From: an uncultured Clostridia bacterium
GTDB taxonomy: Bacteria > Bacillota > Clostridia > TANB77 > CAG-508
Direction: 5' to 3'
Assembly (NCBI GenBank): GCA_947167965.1
Contig: CAMVJW010000001.1
Location: forward strand, 1-64,000
Length of the DNA: 64,000 nucleotides
In this document: piece by piece, positions 18,976-28,033 of the stretch
How the letters are laid out: the number at the start of each line of letters is the position of its first letter
Numbering within the stretch: position 1 is the stretch's first letter
The notes under the pieces: model-generated
Told to the model about the DNA's origin: nothing
Databases searched by the model: none
What the model saw: the letters and a program-made list of their open reading frames with translations, nothing else
Program-made: the position numbers and the translations under genes

Positions 18976-19884
18976 TTATTTCACCTTACTTTTAAATGCT
19001 TCTATACTAGTATTCCCAGAAATTCTAACTCTTGGAAGTTCAAATTTAGAAGCTCCTTTTTTTACTCTTCCTCCTTTAGTAGTAAATGCAAGTTTAAAAC
19101 CTGAATCTTTTAATACTTGTATATTAGATTCAATATACTGTCCGAATGGATAACAAAATATTGTTGCATCTCCTAGAATTTCTTTTGATAATAATAAGTC
19201 CTCTTTAATATCGTTGTAATTCCATGATAACATTACTCCTTTACCATTTGCTCCTGCTTTATGCATATCATTAGAATGAGATTGATAACTTATATTTTTT
19301 TCTTTATTTTCTGCAACATTTCCATACCAATATGTAATTACAAAAGATGTTGCCTTAACATTGTATTTTTGAATTATAGGTACAGCTAATTTGAAAAATG
19401 ATGGGTCTCCGTCGTCAACTGTTATTACTACACTTTTTTCAGGTAGTTCTGTTTTTCCATCAATATAACTTTCTACCTCTTCCCAAGTAGGAAAATAATA
19501 ATTGTTTTCTGACAAATATTTCATTTGTTCTTCAAAGTCTGATATTTCTATCCAATTACCATCTGCACCATTTCTTTCATTTTTATCATAGAAAAAATGA
19601 TACATAAGAACTGGGAGTCCATCATCACTTAAATACTTTCCTGAAGTAAGTCTTTCCTCAAGTTCTGATTTATTGTTTTCCACTTTTTTTATTTCATCAT
19701 TATCAGTTGTAGATTTATTTTCACTATTTTTTGTTTCTTTGCTACTTATTTGAGTCAATGGCTCTTTGGAATTATTTTTTTTGTTGTTTGTTAGAGTTAT
19801 TATTCCAAAAACAGTAATAATTAAAAGTACTATGAGTATTAATACTCTTTTTCCTCTTGTTTTCTTATGTTTTTTTGTTTTCAT
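18976..19884 (-). CDS. Polysaccharide deacetylase, NodB domain, membrane-anchored
   Basis: 302 residues. A basic start and a hydrophobic helix at about 13-32 (VLILIVLLIITVFGIITL) anchor it, followed by a Lys/Asn/Ser-rich linker to about residue 80. The NodB domain starts at LPVLMYHFFYD; VVITVDDGDPSFF carries the metal-binding Asp pair, and CYPFGQY and LPRVRISG close the barrel. The family removes N- or O-acetyl groups from peptidoglycan or other glycans outside the cell. The second metal motif H-S/T-x-x-H is not clear; SHSNDMHKAG is a candidate. Substrate unknown. Confidence 0.82.
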   Translation of the reverse strand: MKTKKHKKTRGKRVLILIVLLIITVFGIITLTNNKKNNSKEPLTQISSKETKNSENKSTTDNDEIKKVENNKSELEERLTSGKYLSDDGLPVLMYHFFYDKNERNGADGNWIEISDFEEQMKYLSENNYYFPTWEEVESYIDGKTELPEKSVVITVDDGDPSFFKLAVPIIQKYNVKATSFVITYWYGNVAENKEKNISYQSHSNDMHKAGANGKGVMLSWNYNDIKEDLLLSKEILGDATIFCYPFGQYIESNIQVLKDSGFKLAFTTKGGRVKKGASKFELPRVRISGNTSIEAFKSKVK

Positions 19885-19945
19885 TATTTTTAATCTCCTT
19901 AGAATTAAATAATAAATTTAAGATTTATATATAATATCTTGCATT

Positions 19946-20986
19946 TTAAAGCTTATCTGCAATATCAAGTATTAATTTTTTGGTTTCTTCAAATCCAAGA
20001 CATGGATCAGTTATAGATTTTCCATATACTCCTTCTGATATAGATTGACATCCATCTTCAAGATAAGACTCAATCATAAATCCTTTTACCATTTTATTAA
20101 TGTCTTCACAATGTCTCATTGAATGTAATACTTCTTTTACTATTCTAGGTTGTTCTTCATATTTTTTTCCACTGTTAGAATGATTAGTATCTATTATTAC
20201 ACTTGGATTTATAAAGTTTTCATTATAATATAGATCAAATAAGCGTCTTAAATCTTCATAATGATAGTTTGCATGATTATTACCATGTTTATCCACACTT
20301 CCTCTTAATACTGCATGAGCAAGTTTATTTCCACTACTTTCGACTTCCCAACTTCTATACATAAACATATGCTTGTTTTGTGCTGTTTTTATTGAATTTA
20401 GCATAACAGTTAAATCTCCACTTGTTGGATTTTTCATTCCAACTGGGATGTTCATACCAGATGCTACTAAACGGTGCTCCTGGTTTTCTACAGAACGAGC
20501 CCCAACTGCAACATAAGATAATAAGTCTGATAAATATATATAATTATCTGGGTACAACATTTCATCAGCACAACAAAAGCCAGTTTCTTCAATTGTTTTT
20601 TTGTGTAGCAAACGTACAGCTCTTATTCCTTCTACCATATTTGGTGCTTTATTTGGGTCTGGTTGATGAATCATTCCTTTATATCCTGCACCAATTGTTC
20701 TTGGTTTTCCTGTATATATTCTTGGAATTATTATTATTTTGTCTTTTACCTGTTCTTGAATAGGAACCAATTTATTAATATACTCTAAAACTGCATCCAT
20801 TCTGTCAGCTGAACAAGGTCCTATTATTAATATTAATTTATTGCTCTTTCTATAAAAAACATCTGATATTTCTTTATCTTTTTTTTGTTTAATCTTTTCT
20901 GCTTCAGCAGAAAGTGGAATCTCTTTTTTTAATTCCTCTGGATTTGGTAATTCCCTTTTAAATTTCATATTTGAATGATTTGCCAT
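19946..20986 (-). CDS. 3-deoxy-7-phosphoheptulonate (DAHP) synthase, AroF/G/H type
   Basis: About 346 residues from the ATG at 20986 (AAAGGAG at the right distance; an upstream TTG is less likely). It condenses phosphoenolpyruvate and erythrose-4-phosphate, the first step to aromatic amino acids. LILIIGPCSAD, PRTIGAGYKGM, ARSVENQEHR and VIIDTNHSNSGKK are the signatures of type I DAHP synthases with PEP-binding and metal-binding residues. It stands 12 bp downstream of the cation efflux gene. Feedback type (Phe, Tyr or Trp) cannot be assigned from what is seen. Confidence 0.92.
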   Translation of the reverse strand: MANHSNMKFKRELPNPEELKKEIPLSAEAEKIKQKKDKEISDVFYRKSNKLILIIGPCSADRMDAVLEYINKLVPIQEQVKDKIIIIPRIYTGKPRTIGAGYKGMIHQPDPNKAPNMVEGIRAVRLLHKKTIEETGFCCADEMLYPDNYIYLSDLLSYVAVGARSVENQEHRLVASGMNIPVGMKNPTSGDLTVMLNSIKTAQNKHMFMYRSWEVESSGNKLAHAVLRGSVDKHGNNHANYHYEDLRRLFDLYYNENFINPSVIIDTNHSNSGKKYEEQPRIVKEVLHSMRHCEDINKMVKGFMIESYLEDGCQSISEGVYGKSITDPCLGFEETKKLILDIADKL

Positions 20987-21007
20987 TATAATCAACTCCT
21001 TTAATAT

Positions 21008-21856
21008 TTATACTGGTTCTATATCAATAAATCTAATAGTTTTATTTTTTAATTTTAAATTAGATTTAATCTTTTTTTCTAATCTGATAAACTCTTTAAT
21101 TGTAATATCTTCATCAACTTTAACTTTTAAAAAAACGCTATAATATGTAGTCATTTTAATTACTCTTATTTTTTTCAAACTAATCTGCTCGATTTTTTCC
21201 AACTCTTTTTTTACATCTTCATTAATTTCATCATTTTCTTCAGAATTTGTAAGTAATTCCTTAATATTGTAAATTATCATTTTTATTGAAATATAAAAAA
21301 CATAAATCGCTATCCCTAAACTTCCTATTTTATCAATATTAATATTTATATTTAAATGTTCTATTAATAAAACTAATACTGAAATTGCAAGAACAACACA
21401 TGTTGATATTAAATCTGCTTTAGATTCTTTTGATGATTCAATCATAATCTCACTTTTGTAGTATTTCCCATAATGTTGCAGCAAATATACTGTAATACTT
21501 TTTAATGCAATTATTATAAGTAATATTACAAATAATTTAATATTTGGAATAACTTCGCCATTAAAGAAGAATAACTGGTAAACTATAGATAATCCAATTA
21601 GGAAAAGCAAAGCTCCTGTAAATAAATTTGCAACTGCATATACTTGTCCATATCCAAATGGATAAGTTTTATTTGCTCGTCTCCTTCCTATTTTATTTGC
21701 TATTAATGATGTTATATCTGTAATAAAATCAATAAAAGACTGAATCGAATCTGCTATTAATGTTGAAAAAGAAAATACAATTCCTACAATTAGTTTTATT
21801 ATAGCTACTATAAAATTTAATATCATTGTAATAATTATTATTTTATCTTCTTTCAT
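21008..21856 (-). CDS. Cation diffusion facilitator family transporter
   Basis: 282 residues with about six membrane helices. ADSIQSFIDFITDITSLI carries the Asp residues of the CDF metal site in helix 2, and SSKESKADLISTC supplies the matching site in helix 5. A cytoplasmic C-terminal domain of about 80 residues follows (LEKIEQISLKKIRVIK). The family exports Zn2+, Fe2+, Mn2+ or similar ions against protons. It lies directly upstream of the DAHP synthase gene, which needs a divalent metal, but a functional link is only a guess. Confidence 0.87.
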   Translation of the reverse strand: MKEDKIIIITMILNFIVAIIKLIVGIVFSFSTLIADSIQSFIDFITDITSLIANKIGRRRANKTYPFGYGQVYAVANLFTGALLFLIGLSIVYQLFFFNGEVIPNIKLFVILLIIIALKSITVYLLQHYGKYYKSEIMIESSKESKADLISTCVVLAISVLVLLIEHLNININIDKIGSLGIAIYVFYISIKMIIYNIKELLTNSEENDEINEDVKKELEKIEQISLKKIRVIKMTTYYSVFLKVKVDEDITIKEFIRLEKKIKSNLKLKNKTIRFIDIEPV

Positions 21857-21979
21857 TTTTTGCTATCCTCTTTATTAAGATATTTTTCAAGTTCTGTTTT
21901 AATCTATCTTAAATAATTTAACATAATAGAATAAAAATTTCAAGTTGTAAAATGATAATCTAAAGAAAGCAAAAATCAC

Positions 21980-22008
21980 TAGACTTTTTTAATTATAAAC
22001 TATATAAT
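21980..22008 (+). promoter_or_regulatory. Promoter for the Xer recombinase gene
   Basis: TAGACT (21980-21985), 17-bp spacer, TATAAT (22003-22008), 24 bp before the ATG, with GGAGG between. Confidence 0.6.
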
Positions 22009-22031
22009 AATTAAAACTGGAGGTATTACAT

Positions 22032-23027
22032 ATGATTTCAAGAGAAAACAATCCTGATTATTTAAATGATTTTTTGGATTATATGATTACAATTCAAAAC
22101 AAATCCCCTAATACTGTAAAAGAATATAATTATGACCTTGCTACTTTCCTACGTTTTTTAAAAATACATTTTAATTTAATTGATAAAGATTTTTTAAATG
22201 AACATGATTTTAATCAAATTGAATATAAAGATATATCTATTGATACTATATCTAAGGTAAAATTAAATGATTTACATTCATTTTTAGCTTATTTAACAAC
22301 TAATTATAACAGTAAAGCCACTACAAGATCTAGAAAAGTTTCAAGTTTAAGAATGTTTTTTAATTATTTATGTCAGAAAAATATAATTGTAATAAACCCT
22401 TCTCAAAATCTTGAAACTCCAAAGCGAGAAAAAAGACTTCCAAAATACTTATCTTTAGATCAAAGTAAAAAACTTCTAGATGTTTCTAGTAATGAAGATA
22501 ATAGAAATAATGAAAGAGACTTTGCAATTACCACACTATTTTTAAATTGTGGTATGCGTCTATCTGAGCTTGTAGAAATAAATATTAATGATATAAACTT
22601 TGAAGATTGTCAAATGACCGTAATTGGAAAAGGTAATAAAGAAAGAACTATATACTTAAATAAAGCTTGCATTAAAGCAATAAAGGAATATTTAGTAGTA
22701 CGCCCTAGAGATAAGGTTAAAAAAGATGCAAAAAATTCTGATAAAGCACTATTTTTAAGTGAAAGAAGACAAAGAATTGGAAAGCGTACAGTTCAAGAAA
22801 TAATTTATAAAGAACTTCGTTTAGCTGGAATAGATTCAAAAAAGTATTCTGTGCATAAGTTGCGTCATACCGCAGCAACTCTTATGTACCAATATGGTGG
22901 AGTAGATATAAGAGCTCTTCAAGAATTACTCGGTCATGAAAGTATATCTACAACTGAAATATATACACATGTAAGTAATGAGCAAGTTAGAAATGCGGTA
23001 GAAAACAACCCATTAGCAAACTTATAA
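22032..23027 (+). CDS. Tyrosine recombinase XerC/XerD type
   Basis: 331 residues. The N-terminal SAM-like core-binding domain spans about 8-115 (FLDYMITIQNKSPNTVKEYN). The catalytic domain carries the Arg in CGMRLSELVEI, His-x-x-Arg in HKLRHTAATL, His in LLGHESISTT and the nucleophile Tyr in TEIYTHVSN. Such enzymes resolve chromosome dimers at dif. With housekeeping neighbours and no phage genes this is more likely a cellular Xer than an integrase. The gene stands alone between a promoter and a terminator. Confidence 0.88.
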   Translation: MISRENNPDYLNDFLDYMITIQNKSPNTVKEYNYDLATFLRFLKIHFNLIDKDFLNEHDFNQIEYKDISIDTISKVKLNDLHSFLAYLTTNYNSKATTRSRKVSSLRMFFNYLCQKNIIVINPSQNLETPKREKRLPKYLSLDQSKKLLDVSSNEDNRNNERDFAITTLFLNCGMRLSELVEININDINFEDCQMTVIGKGNKERTIYLNKACIKAIKEYLVVRPRDKVKKDAKNSDKALFLSERRQRIGKRTVQEIIYKELRLAGIDSKKYSVHKLRHTAATLMYQYGGVDIRALQELLGHESISTTEIYTHVSNEQVRNAVENNPLANL

Positions 23028-23052
23028 TAATTAATTAATACAAAATAAAAGT

Positions 23053-23087
23053 AGACATATTATTAATTGTTAATATGTCTATTTTTA
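23053..23087. terminator. Bidirectional terminator between xer and the CmpB-like gene
   Basis: AGACATATTA (23053-23062) / TAATATGTCT (23071-23080), flanked by T's on the plus strand and A's on the other side. It lies between convergent genes. Confidence 0.8.
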
Positions 23088-23090
23088 TTT

Positions 23091-23627
23091 TTACATTCTA
23101 ATATATTTAATAACTGAAAGAACTGTATCCAAAAAATATATACAAATTATAAAGTACAATAATACATTAAATACTTTTAAGTTAATTTTATTTTCTATTT
23201 TTTCAACTATTTTTTTAACACGTGGATGTATCATTTCTACAAATACTACGCCAATAATCCCCCATGCAATAGAATATGGCAAACTTATTCTTCCTTGAAA
23301 ATTAAACCTTTCGTAAGAATAATCCCACCACCTTAATCCAAATAAGGCCTCTAAAACAACTGCAACTATATATTCAAAAATAGTAAATAAAATCATACAT
23401 AGAAAAAACTTACTTATTGTGTTTGACTTTATTTTTCTTAAAAAATATATCATAGATATCGCTGCATATCCATACATTGGGCATATTGGTCCATATAGAA
23501 AGCCTCTTTTTAAGAATGTTCCTAAAGTTACTAAACAAAAAATTGTCTCCAATGCCCACCCTAAAAATGCATATGTAAAAAAATATACTATTGCCTTTTT
23601 TTTCTTATTTATTTGAGTTTTGTCCAT
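23091..23627 (-). CDS. Multi-spanning membrane protein, ABC_trans_CmpB-like family
   Basis: 178 residues with five predicted membrane helices. YAFLGWALETIFCLV and FLKRGFLYGPICPMYGYA are the hallmark of a widespread Firmicutes membrane family labelled putative ABC-transporter permease (CmpB). ALFGLRWWDYS follows in the third segment. No ATPase lies nearby, so a transport role is unproven. Confidence 0.75.
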   Translation of the reverse strand: MDKTQINKKKKAIVYFFTYAFLGWALETIFCLVTLGTFLKRGFLYGPICPMYGYAAISMIYFLRKIKSNTISKFFLCMILFTIFEYIVAVVLEALFGLRWWDYSYERFNFQGRISLPYSIAWGIIGVVFVEMIHPRVKKIVEKIENKINLKVFNVLLYFIICIYFLDTVLSVIKYIRM

Positions 23628-23668
23628 ATTTTATCCCTTTCTTGATGCATAAAACAATTTAATATAAT

Positions 23669-24904
23669 CTATTTATTTTGTTTTTTTAAATATAAATCTA
23701 AAGCTGTCTCTGGAGTAGCATTTCCGATAAAAGCTTTTATTGGTGCAAATTCATCATTACGTTCTACTTCTAATAGAGTAAATTTCTTATAATATTTAAA
23801 AATATCAAAGATAAATTTTTCAAATTTAAATGAATTAGGCTCTTTTACCACAACTTTAATTCCATCTTCATTAATATAATCATTTTTTTTGTAAGCTCTA
23901 TGATATGGTAATTTTTGCTTTGAAGCATTTATAAATGCTCTTTTTGAAAATATATGTGCTAATATATTTACTTGGTTGTAATTATAATTTCCTTTTTTAT
24001 TTTTTGATTTTATCATTTTTTCTGTTAGATTTTTAGGATCGATTATACTTACATTATTATTTACATTTGCAAATACCCAGTCATTTGATTCTAAGTCCTG
24101 TTTTGCAATTGATTTTGAAGCTACATCAGATTTATTGTAACTTGTTAATCCAATAAATAAAGGATCTACTATATCTAATATAATATTATCAATACCAGAT
24201 ACAGAAATGTATTTGATATTATTTAATGTTTTTTGAAGTCTTGATCTTTTAAATGCATGAAAAATATCTCCATTCCCATTTGATGCTCTTTTTAGTGTAT
24301 AAAAATTGTCTAATATTATTTTTCCATCGGTATTAATTATTTCCAATGTATCTTGCATAAAAAAATAAATTTTATCTTTTGGATAATCAAAAAAATCTTT
24401 TTCTATAAAATATTCTTTAGTTTTTGCATCATTTGATATACTTGTCATAATATACCATTTTAGGTAAACTCCATATTTTTTATAGATTTCCTTTAATTGA
24501 TCACATAAAAATTCAAATAAAGATTTCTTTGGAGGAACATCAATTTCATAACACCCTTTTGGTCCTTTATATCCTAATCTTGTCCCCTGTCCTCCTGCTA
24601 GTGTTACTACTGCAATATTTCCATCTTTTATTAGTTTTTCTCCAATTTCAATATAAACATTTTTATCATTTTCATTTAAATTAGATTTAATATAATAATT
24701 TATCGGTGAGATTTTATTATTTGGTATACTATCATCTTTATAAGAGTTTTTATAGTATCTATTTAATTTATTAAAATTTGTACCTAGTATTTGATCTAAT
24801 AAATCTTCTTTTTGATTTTCTTCAACTTCATTATAAAATTGTAGTAAATGCTCTTGTTTATATTTTTTAACAATTCTTTTAGCTTTTGCAAATTTTTTAT
24901 TCAT
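23669..24904 (-). CDS. UDP-N-acetylhexosamine / UDP-sugar pyrophosphorylase (UAP family)
   Basis: 411 residues. VTLAGGQGTRLGYKGPKGCY (about 96-115) is the nucleotide-binding signature of eukaryotic-type UAP/UGP pyrophosphorylases. Downstream GNGDIFHAF and VSGIDNIILDIVDPLFIG match the uridine and sugar-phosphate motifs. The enzyme makes UDP-GlcNAc or UDP-GalNAc from UTP and the sugar-1-phosphate. It differs from bacterial GlmU, which is not in this window. Precise sugar not determined. Confidence 0.82.
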   Translation of the reverse strand: MNKKFAKAKRIVKKYKQEHLLQFYNEVEENQKEDLLDQILGTNFNKLNRYYKNSYKDDSIPNNKISPINYYIKSNLNENDKNVYIEIGEKLIKDGNIAVVTLAGGQGTRLGYKGPKGCYEIDVPPKKSLFEFLCDQLKEIYKKYGVYLKWYIMTSISNDAKTKEYFIEKDFFDYPKDKIYFFMQDTLEIINTDGKIILDNFYTLKRASNGNGDIFHAFKRSRLQKTLNNIKYISVSGIDNIILDIVDPLFIGLTSYNKSDVASKSIAKQDLESNDWVFANVNNNVSIIDPKNLTEKMIKSKNKKGNYNYNQVNILAHIFSKRAFINASKQKLPYHRAYKKNDYINEDGIKVVVKEPNSFKFEKFIFDIFKYYKKFTLLEVERNDEFAPIKAFIGNATPETALDLYLKKQNK

Positions 24905-24945
24905 ATGTTATTTTAGGAATTATTTCCTAGCTCCTTTCGATTCTT

Positions 24946-25749
24946 TTAACAATTAATACTTGCTGTTTTTAATATAAATATATTTTTTTCTTTACCTGGC
25001 ATATCTGTATTATTAAGATATTCAATTTCTTTTGATATGTCATAAGGAATACGTACACTGTTAAATGAAATTGCTCCTAACTCTTTTGAATTATAGTCTC
25101 CTTCTATTATAGTATATGAAGCTACTGTAGAAAATTTATTAGTTTTATCATTTAAATCTCCAAGATTTCTCATTTCTGATGGTAATCCTACACTTCCAGG
25201 ATTAAATATAGTTTTATTTCCAATTCTATATATATTTTGAGTATGAAGATGCCCATATCCAATAATGTCCGGGATTGGATCTTTATCTGTTTTCCCAATG
25301 AATTCTGTATTTTTAAACAAATCTAGAGGATCTGCTATTTCTTTATTAAGATAATTTGTATCTTTATTTGAAAATGCTGGATTACATACATAATCTAATC
25401 CAAAAGGAGAAGAATGAAAAAATCTAATTAAATATCCACTAACATAAGTCTCATAAGAAACTGGTAATGTTGATAAGTATTTTGCTCTTTCATCCCCTAT
25501 TTTTTCTCTAACCCAATATTTCATTTCAATTGCTCTTTTTGAAAAAATTGGTTCATCACAATTTCCCATCAAAACTACATCACATTTTTCCTTTATTAAA
25601 TCTATTGTGTAATCTGGATTTGCACCTTTAGTTGCTAAATCTCCAAGGCAAATTATTTTATTGATTTTTCTTTTGGAAATATCATCTAAAACAGCATCTA
25701 AAGCAGTTTTATTTCCATGTATATCACTTATTATTGCTATTTTATCCAT
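24946..25749 (-). CDS. Metallophosphoesterase, YfcE-like
   Basis: 267 residues. IISDIHGNKTALDAVL, ICLGDLATKG and MGNCDEP give the D-x-H, G-D and G-N-C/H-D metal-binding motifs, and GYGHLHTQ supplies GHxH. NPGSVGLPSE is the usual ending of this subfamily. These enzymes are calcineurin-like phosphodiesterases; the substrate is unknown. It is 41 bp downstream of no close partner and upstream of the UAP gene, so a two-gene transcript is possible. Confidence 0.82.
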   Translation of the reverse strand: MDKIAIISDIHGNKTALDAVLDDISKRKINKIICLGDLATKGANPDYTIDLIKEKCDVVLMGNCDEPIFSKRAIEMKYWVREKIGDERAKYLSTLPVSYETYVSGYLIRFFHSSPFGLDYVCNPAFSNKDTNYLNKEIADPLDLFKNTEFIGKTDKDPIPDIIGYGHLHTQNIYRIGNKTIFNPGSVGLPSEMRNLGDLNDKTNKFSTVASYTIIEGDYNSKELGAISFNSVRIPYDISKEIEYLNNTDMPGKEKNIFILKTASINC

Positions 25750-25946
25750 TTTTATATATTATTCCTTTCATTGTATTTTATAAAAAAACGATTTTATTTA
25801 TAACTTATTTAAACAGTAATTATCTATTATTTTAACATATATAAAGAAATAAGTCTATTTTTATTAGATTTTTTTATATTCAAAATTTGTCAGATTATAT
25901 CATATTATATAATAAATCTGTTTTTGAAAGGAGGTTTTAATTTATT

Positions 25947-26525
25947 TTGGAAGTTAAAGGAAAAAAAATCGGTTTTGTCCTCACAGGTTCTTTTTGTACA
26001 TTTAGTAAAACAATACCTAAAATAAAAGAATTAATAAAGTTAGGTGCTGAAATTATTCCTATTATGTCATATAATAGTTATTCTTTAGATACAAGATTTG
26101 GTAAATCAAATGATTTTATTAATCAAATTGAAACTATCACAAATAATAAAATAATACACACTATACAAGAATCTGAACCTATTGGTCCTAAACATCTTAC
26201 AGATATAATGATTGTTGCACCTGCAAGTGGAAATACAATTTCAAAACTTGCATGTGATATTATAGATACACCTGCAACTATGGCAGTTAAATCACATCTT
26301 AGAAATAATTTGCCAGTTGTTGTTGCTCCTTCTACTAATAATGGTTTAGGAGCAAACTTAGTTAATATTGGAAAACTTATCAATAGAAAAAACTATTACT
26401 TTGTTCCATTTAAGCAAGATAATCCAATTACTAAGCCAAGGTCAATTGTTTTTGATTCAGAATATTTAATTAAAACAATAGAATTTGCATTAAATAATCA
26501 ACAAATAGAACCTATTCTTTTATAA
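25947..26525 (+). CDS. dpaB: Dipicolinate synthase subunit B
   Basis: 192 residues, started at TTG 25947 behind GAAAGGAGG; no ATG fits. It is a flavoprotein-like fold: GKKIGFVLTGSFCTF opens it, and DIMIVAPASGNTISKLA with VVVAPSTNNGLGANL match DpaB/SpoVFB. With DpaA it oxidises dihydrodipicolinate to dipicolinic acid, the spore core chelator, in the mother cell. Normally dpaA lies just upstream; here the upstream 200 bp is non-coding, so dpaA must be elsewhere. The next two genes are spore-coat-like, which fits late sporulation expression. Confidence 0.87.
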   Translation: MEVKGKKIGFVLTGSFCTFSKTIPKIKELIKLGAEIIPIMSYNSYSLDTRFGKSNDFINQIETITNNKIIHTIQESEPIGPKHLTDIMIVAPASGNTISKLACDIIDTPATMAVKSHLRNNLPVVVAPSTNNGLGANLVNIGKLINRKNYYFVPFKQDNPITKPRSIVFDSEYLIKTIEFALNNQQIEPILL

Positions 26526-26578
26526 TTTTGTATAATATCTAATTTTTGGTAAATACTAAAATTTAGGTGGTGATAAAT

Positions 26579-26752
26579 ATGACAAATAAAGAACTTTTAT
26601 ATGTTGAAGATGCATTAGGTCATGAATCAATAATGAAAAACTGTTCAGTAAAAGCATCTAACCAAATAAAAGATCCAACTCTTTCATCTTATATGAAGGA
26701 ACTTGAAACACTTCATAATAATTTATTTAATAATTTCTTAAACTTATTGTAA
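26579..26752 (+). CDS. Small coat-associated protein, CotF-like
   Basis: About 57 residues from the ATG at 26579 behind TTAGGTGGTG. MTNKELLYVEDALGHESIMK and the helical rest resemble the N-terminal half of CotF/YhcQ-type ferritin-like coat proteins. It directly precedes a second CotF-like gene by 9 bp and probably pairs with it. Confidence 0.6.
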   Translation: MTNKELLYVEDALGHESIMKNCSVKASNQIKDPTLSSYMKELETLHNNLFNNFLNLL

Positions 26753-26761
26753 GGAGGATTT

Positions 26762-27004
26762 ATGGAAGATCAAGAATTAATGGAAAAAGAGCTACTTATT
26801 ATTAAAGGTGCTTGTGATTTATATTTACATGCAACAATTGAATCTACAACTGCAGAAACACATTCAGCTTTTAAAGATGCATTAAACCAAACTTTAGATG
26901 TTCAAAATAAACTATATAATTTAATGGCAGAAAAAGGATGGTATAAAACTGAGCAGGCTGAACAAGTTAAAATAAATAATTTGAAGCAAAAATATTCTGC
27001 ATAA
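26762..27004 (+). CDS. Spore coat protein, CotF family
   Basis: 80 residues behind a strong AAGGAGG. LIIKGACDLYLHATIESTT and FKDALNQTLDVQNKLYNLMA match the second helix pair of CotF-like coat proteins, ending in the usual GWY motif (EKGWYKTEQAEQ). Together with the preceding small gene it covers the ferritin-like bundle. It follows dpaB, as expected for a sporulation transcript. Confidence 0.72.
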   Translation: MEDQELMEKELLIIKGACDLYLHATIESTTAETHSAFKDALNQTLDVQNKLYNLMAEKGWYKTEQAEQVKINNLKQKYSA

Positions 27005-27009
27005 AAAAT

Positions 27010-27038
27010 ATCGGAGTAAAATAAATTGTTACTCCGAT
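27010..27038. terminator. Bidirectional terminator between the cotF-like and rsmB-like genes
   Basis: ATCGGAGTAA (27010-27019) / TTACTCCGAT (27029-27038) with a T run on the plus strand and A's on the other side. It overlaps the rsmB-like stop codon. Confidence 0.85.
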
Positions 27039-27920
27039 TTTTTATGTATTTTAGCTACAAAGAATCCTTCATAGTTTTCATTTGGCATAATTACCTTTGT
27101 TTCGATAAATTTTGAAGGTAAGCATTTAATTTGATTTGATAAATTAATTTGAATTAATTCACAGTTTTTATTTTTATTTAAAACTTTTTCTAAAATGTCC
27201 TCATTTTCGCACTTTAAAATAGAACAAGTAGAATAAATTATTTCTCCACCTGGTTTCAAAATCTGTATAGCTTTATTTAATAATTTTTCTTGTATCCTAC
27301 ATGATTTTTGAATTAATTCAGGAGTGAAATTACTTTTAAATACATTTTCTGTTCCAGATCCTGAACAAGGTGCGTCTAAAAGTATTTTATCAAATTTAAA
27401 TAAATTGTTTAAGTTGGCAGAGTCTTCTATTAATACATTAACCTTGTTCGCTCCTTGCTTATTAATATTATATTTTAATTTTTCAGCTCTAATTTTACTT
27501 CTTTCCACAGCTGTAATAAATACATTGTTATTTGAAATAGAAGTAATTTGAGTCGTTTTTCCACCGTGGAGCAGCACACATATCCAAAATGTTTTCTTGA
27601 TTTTCAGGATTTAAAACAATTGGTGGAATCATTGAAGATAAACTTTGCATATAAATTTTTCCGTCTTCATATATATCTAATTTTCTAATATCATTTTCAA
27701 TTAATTCATTTATTATAAATGCATCATGAAACCACGGTATTTCTTCAAAATTAATATTCTTTTCTTTAAAATAATTTAAAATATAGTCTCTATCTGTTTT
27801 TAGTCTATTTATTCTTAATGTAAGATATTTTTTAGAATTTAATCCTTCAATTATCTCATTTGCTTTGTTTTCATCATATTGCTCTTTTAACATCAAATAA
27901 TAAAATTCAGGTATATTCAT
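27029..27920 (-). CDS. RsmB/NOP2-family rRNA cytosine-5 methyltransferase, with one CGG +1 frameshift
   Basis: About 296 residues after the frame change. MNIPEFYYLMLKEQYDENKA opens an RsmF-like N-terminal region; no NusB domain is present, so this is the short form. DMCAAPGGKTT is the SAM-binding loop, LLDAPCSGSGT holds the first catalytic Cys, and IYSTCSIL the second. Codon 119 is CGG: upstream ILDMCAAP, then C skipped, then GGKTTQITS. The restored glycine starts the GGK loop, which is essential. The family methylates C5 of cytidine in rRNA or tRNA. Read straight through, it would stop eleven codons past the site. Confidence 0.88.
27564..27566 (-). other. CGG +1 frameshift site in the rsmB-like gene
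   Basis: Context GCT CCA CGG TGG; skipping the C at 27566 gives CCA GGT GGA AAA, the APGGK loop. The only site followed by another in-frame glycine. Confidence 0.9.
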
Positions 27921-27973
27921 GCTAAATTTCCCCTATCTTTTATTTAAAAATTTTTTTAATTAAAGATTAAAAT

Positions 27974-28009
27974 AAGATTTTCCCATAACAATAGTTATAG
28001 GAAAATCTT
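27974..28009 (-). terminator. Terminator after the LPKTG surface protein
   Basis: AAGATTTTCC (27974-27983) / GGAAAATCTT (28000-28009), with further AT pairs inside and an A-rich/T-rich flank on the minus strand. Confidence 0.65.
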
Positions 28010-28033
28010 TATATTTATATTTACATTCTTAAA

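Noticed and set aside
22032..23027. Xer gene as a phage or island integrase
   Set aside because: No attachment-site repeats, no tRNA and no mobile genes nearby; length and motifs fit cellular XerC/D.
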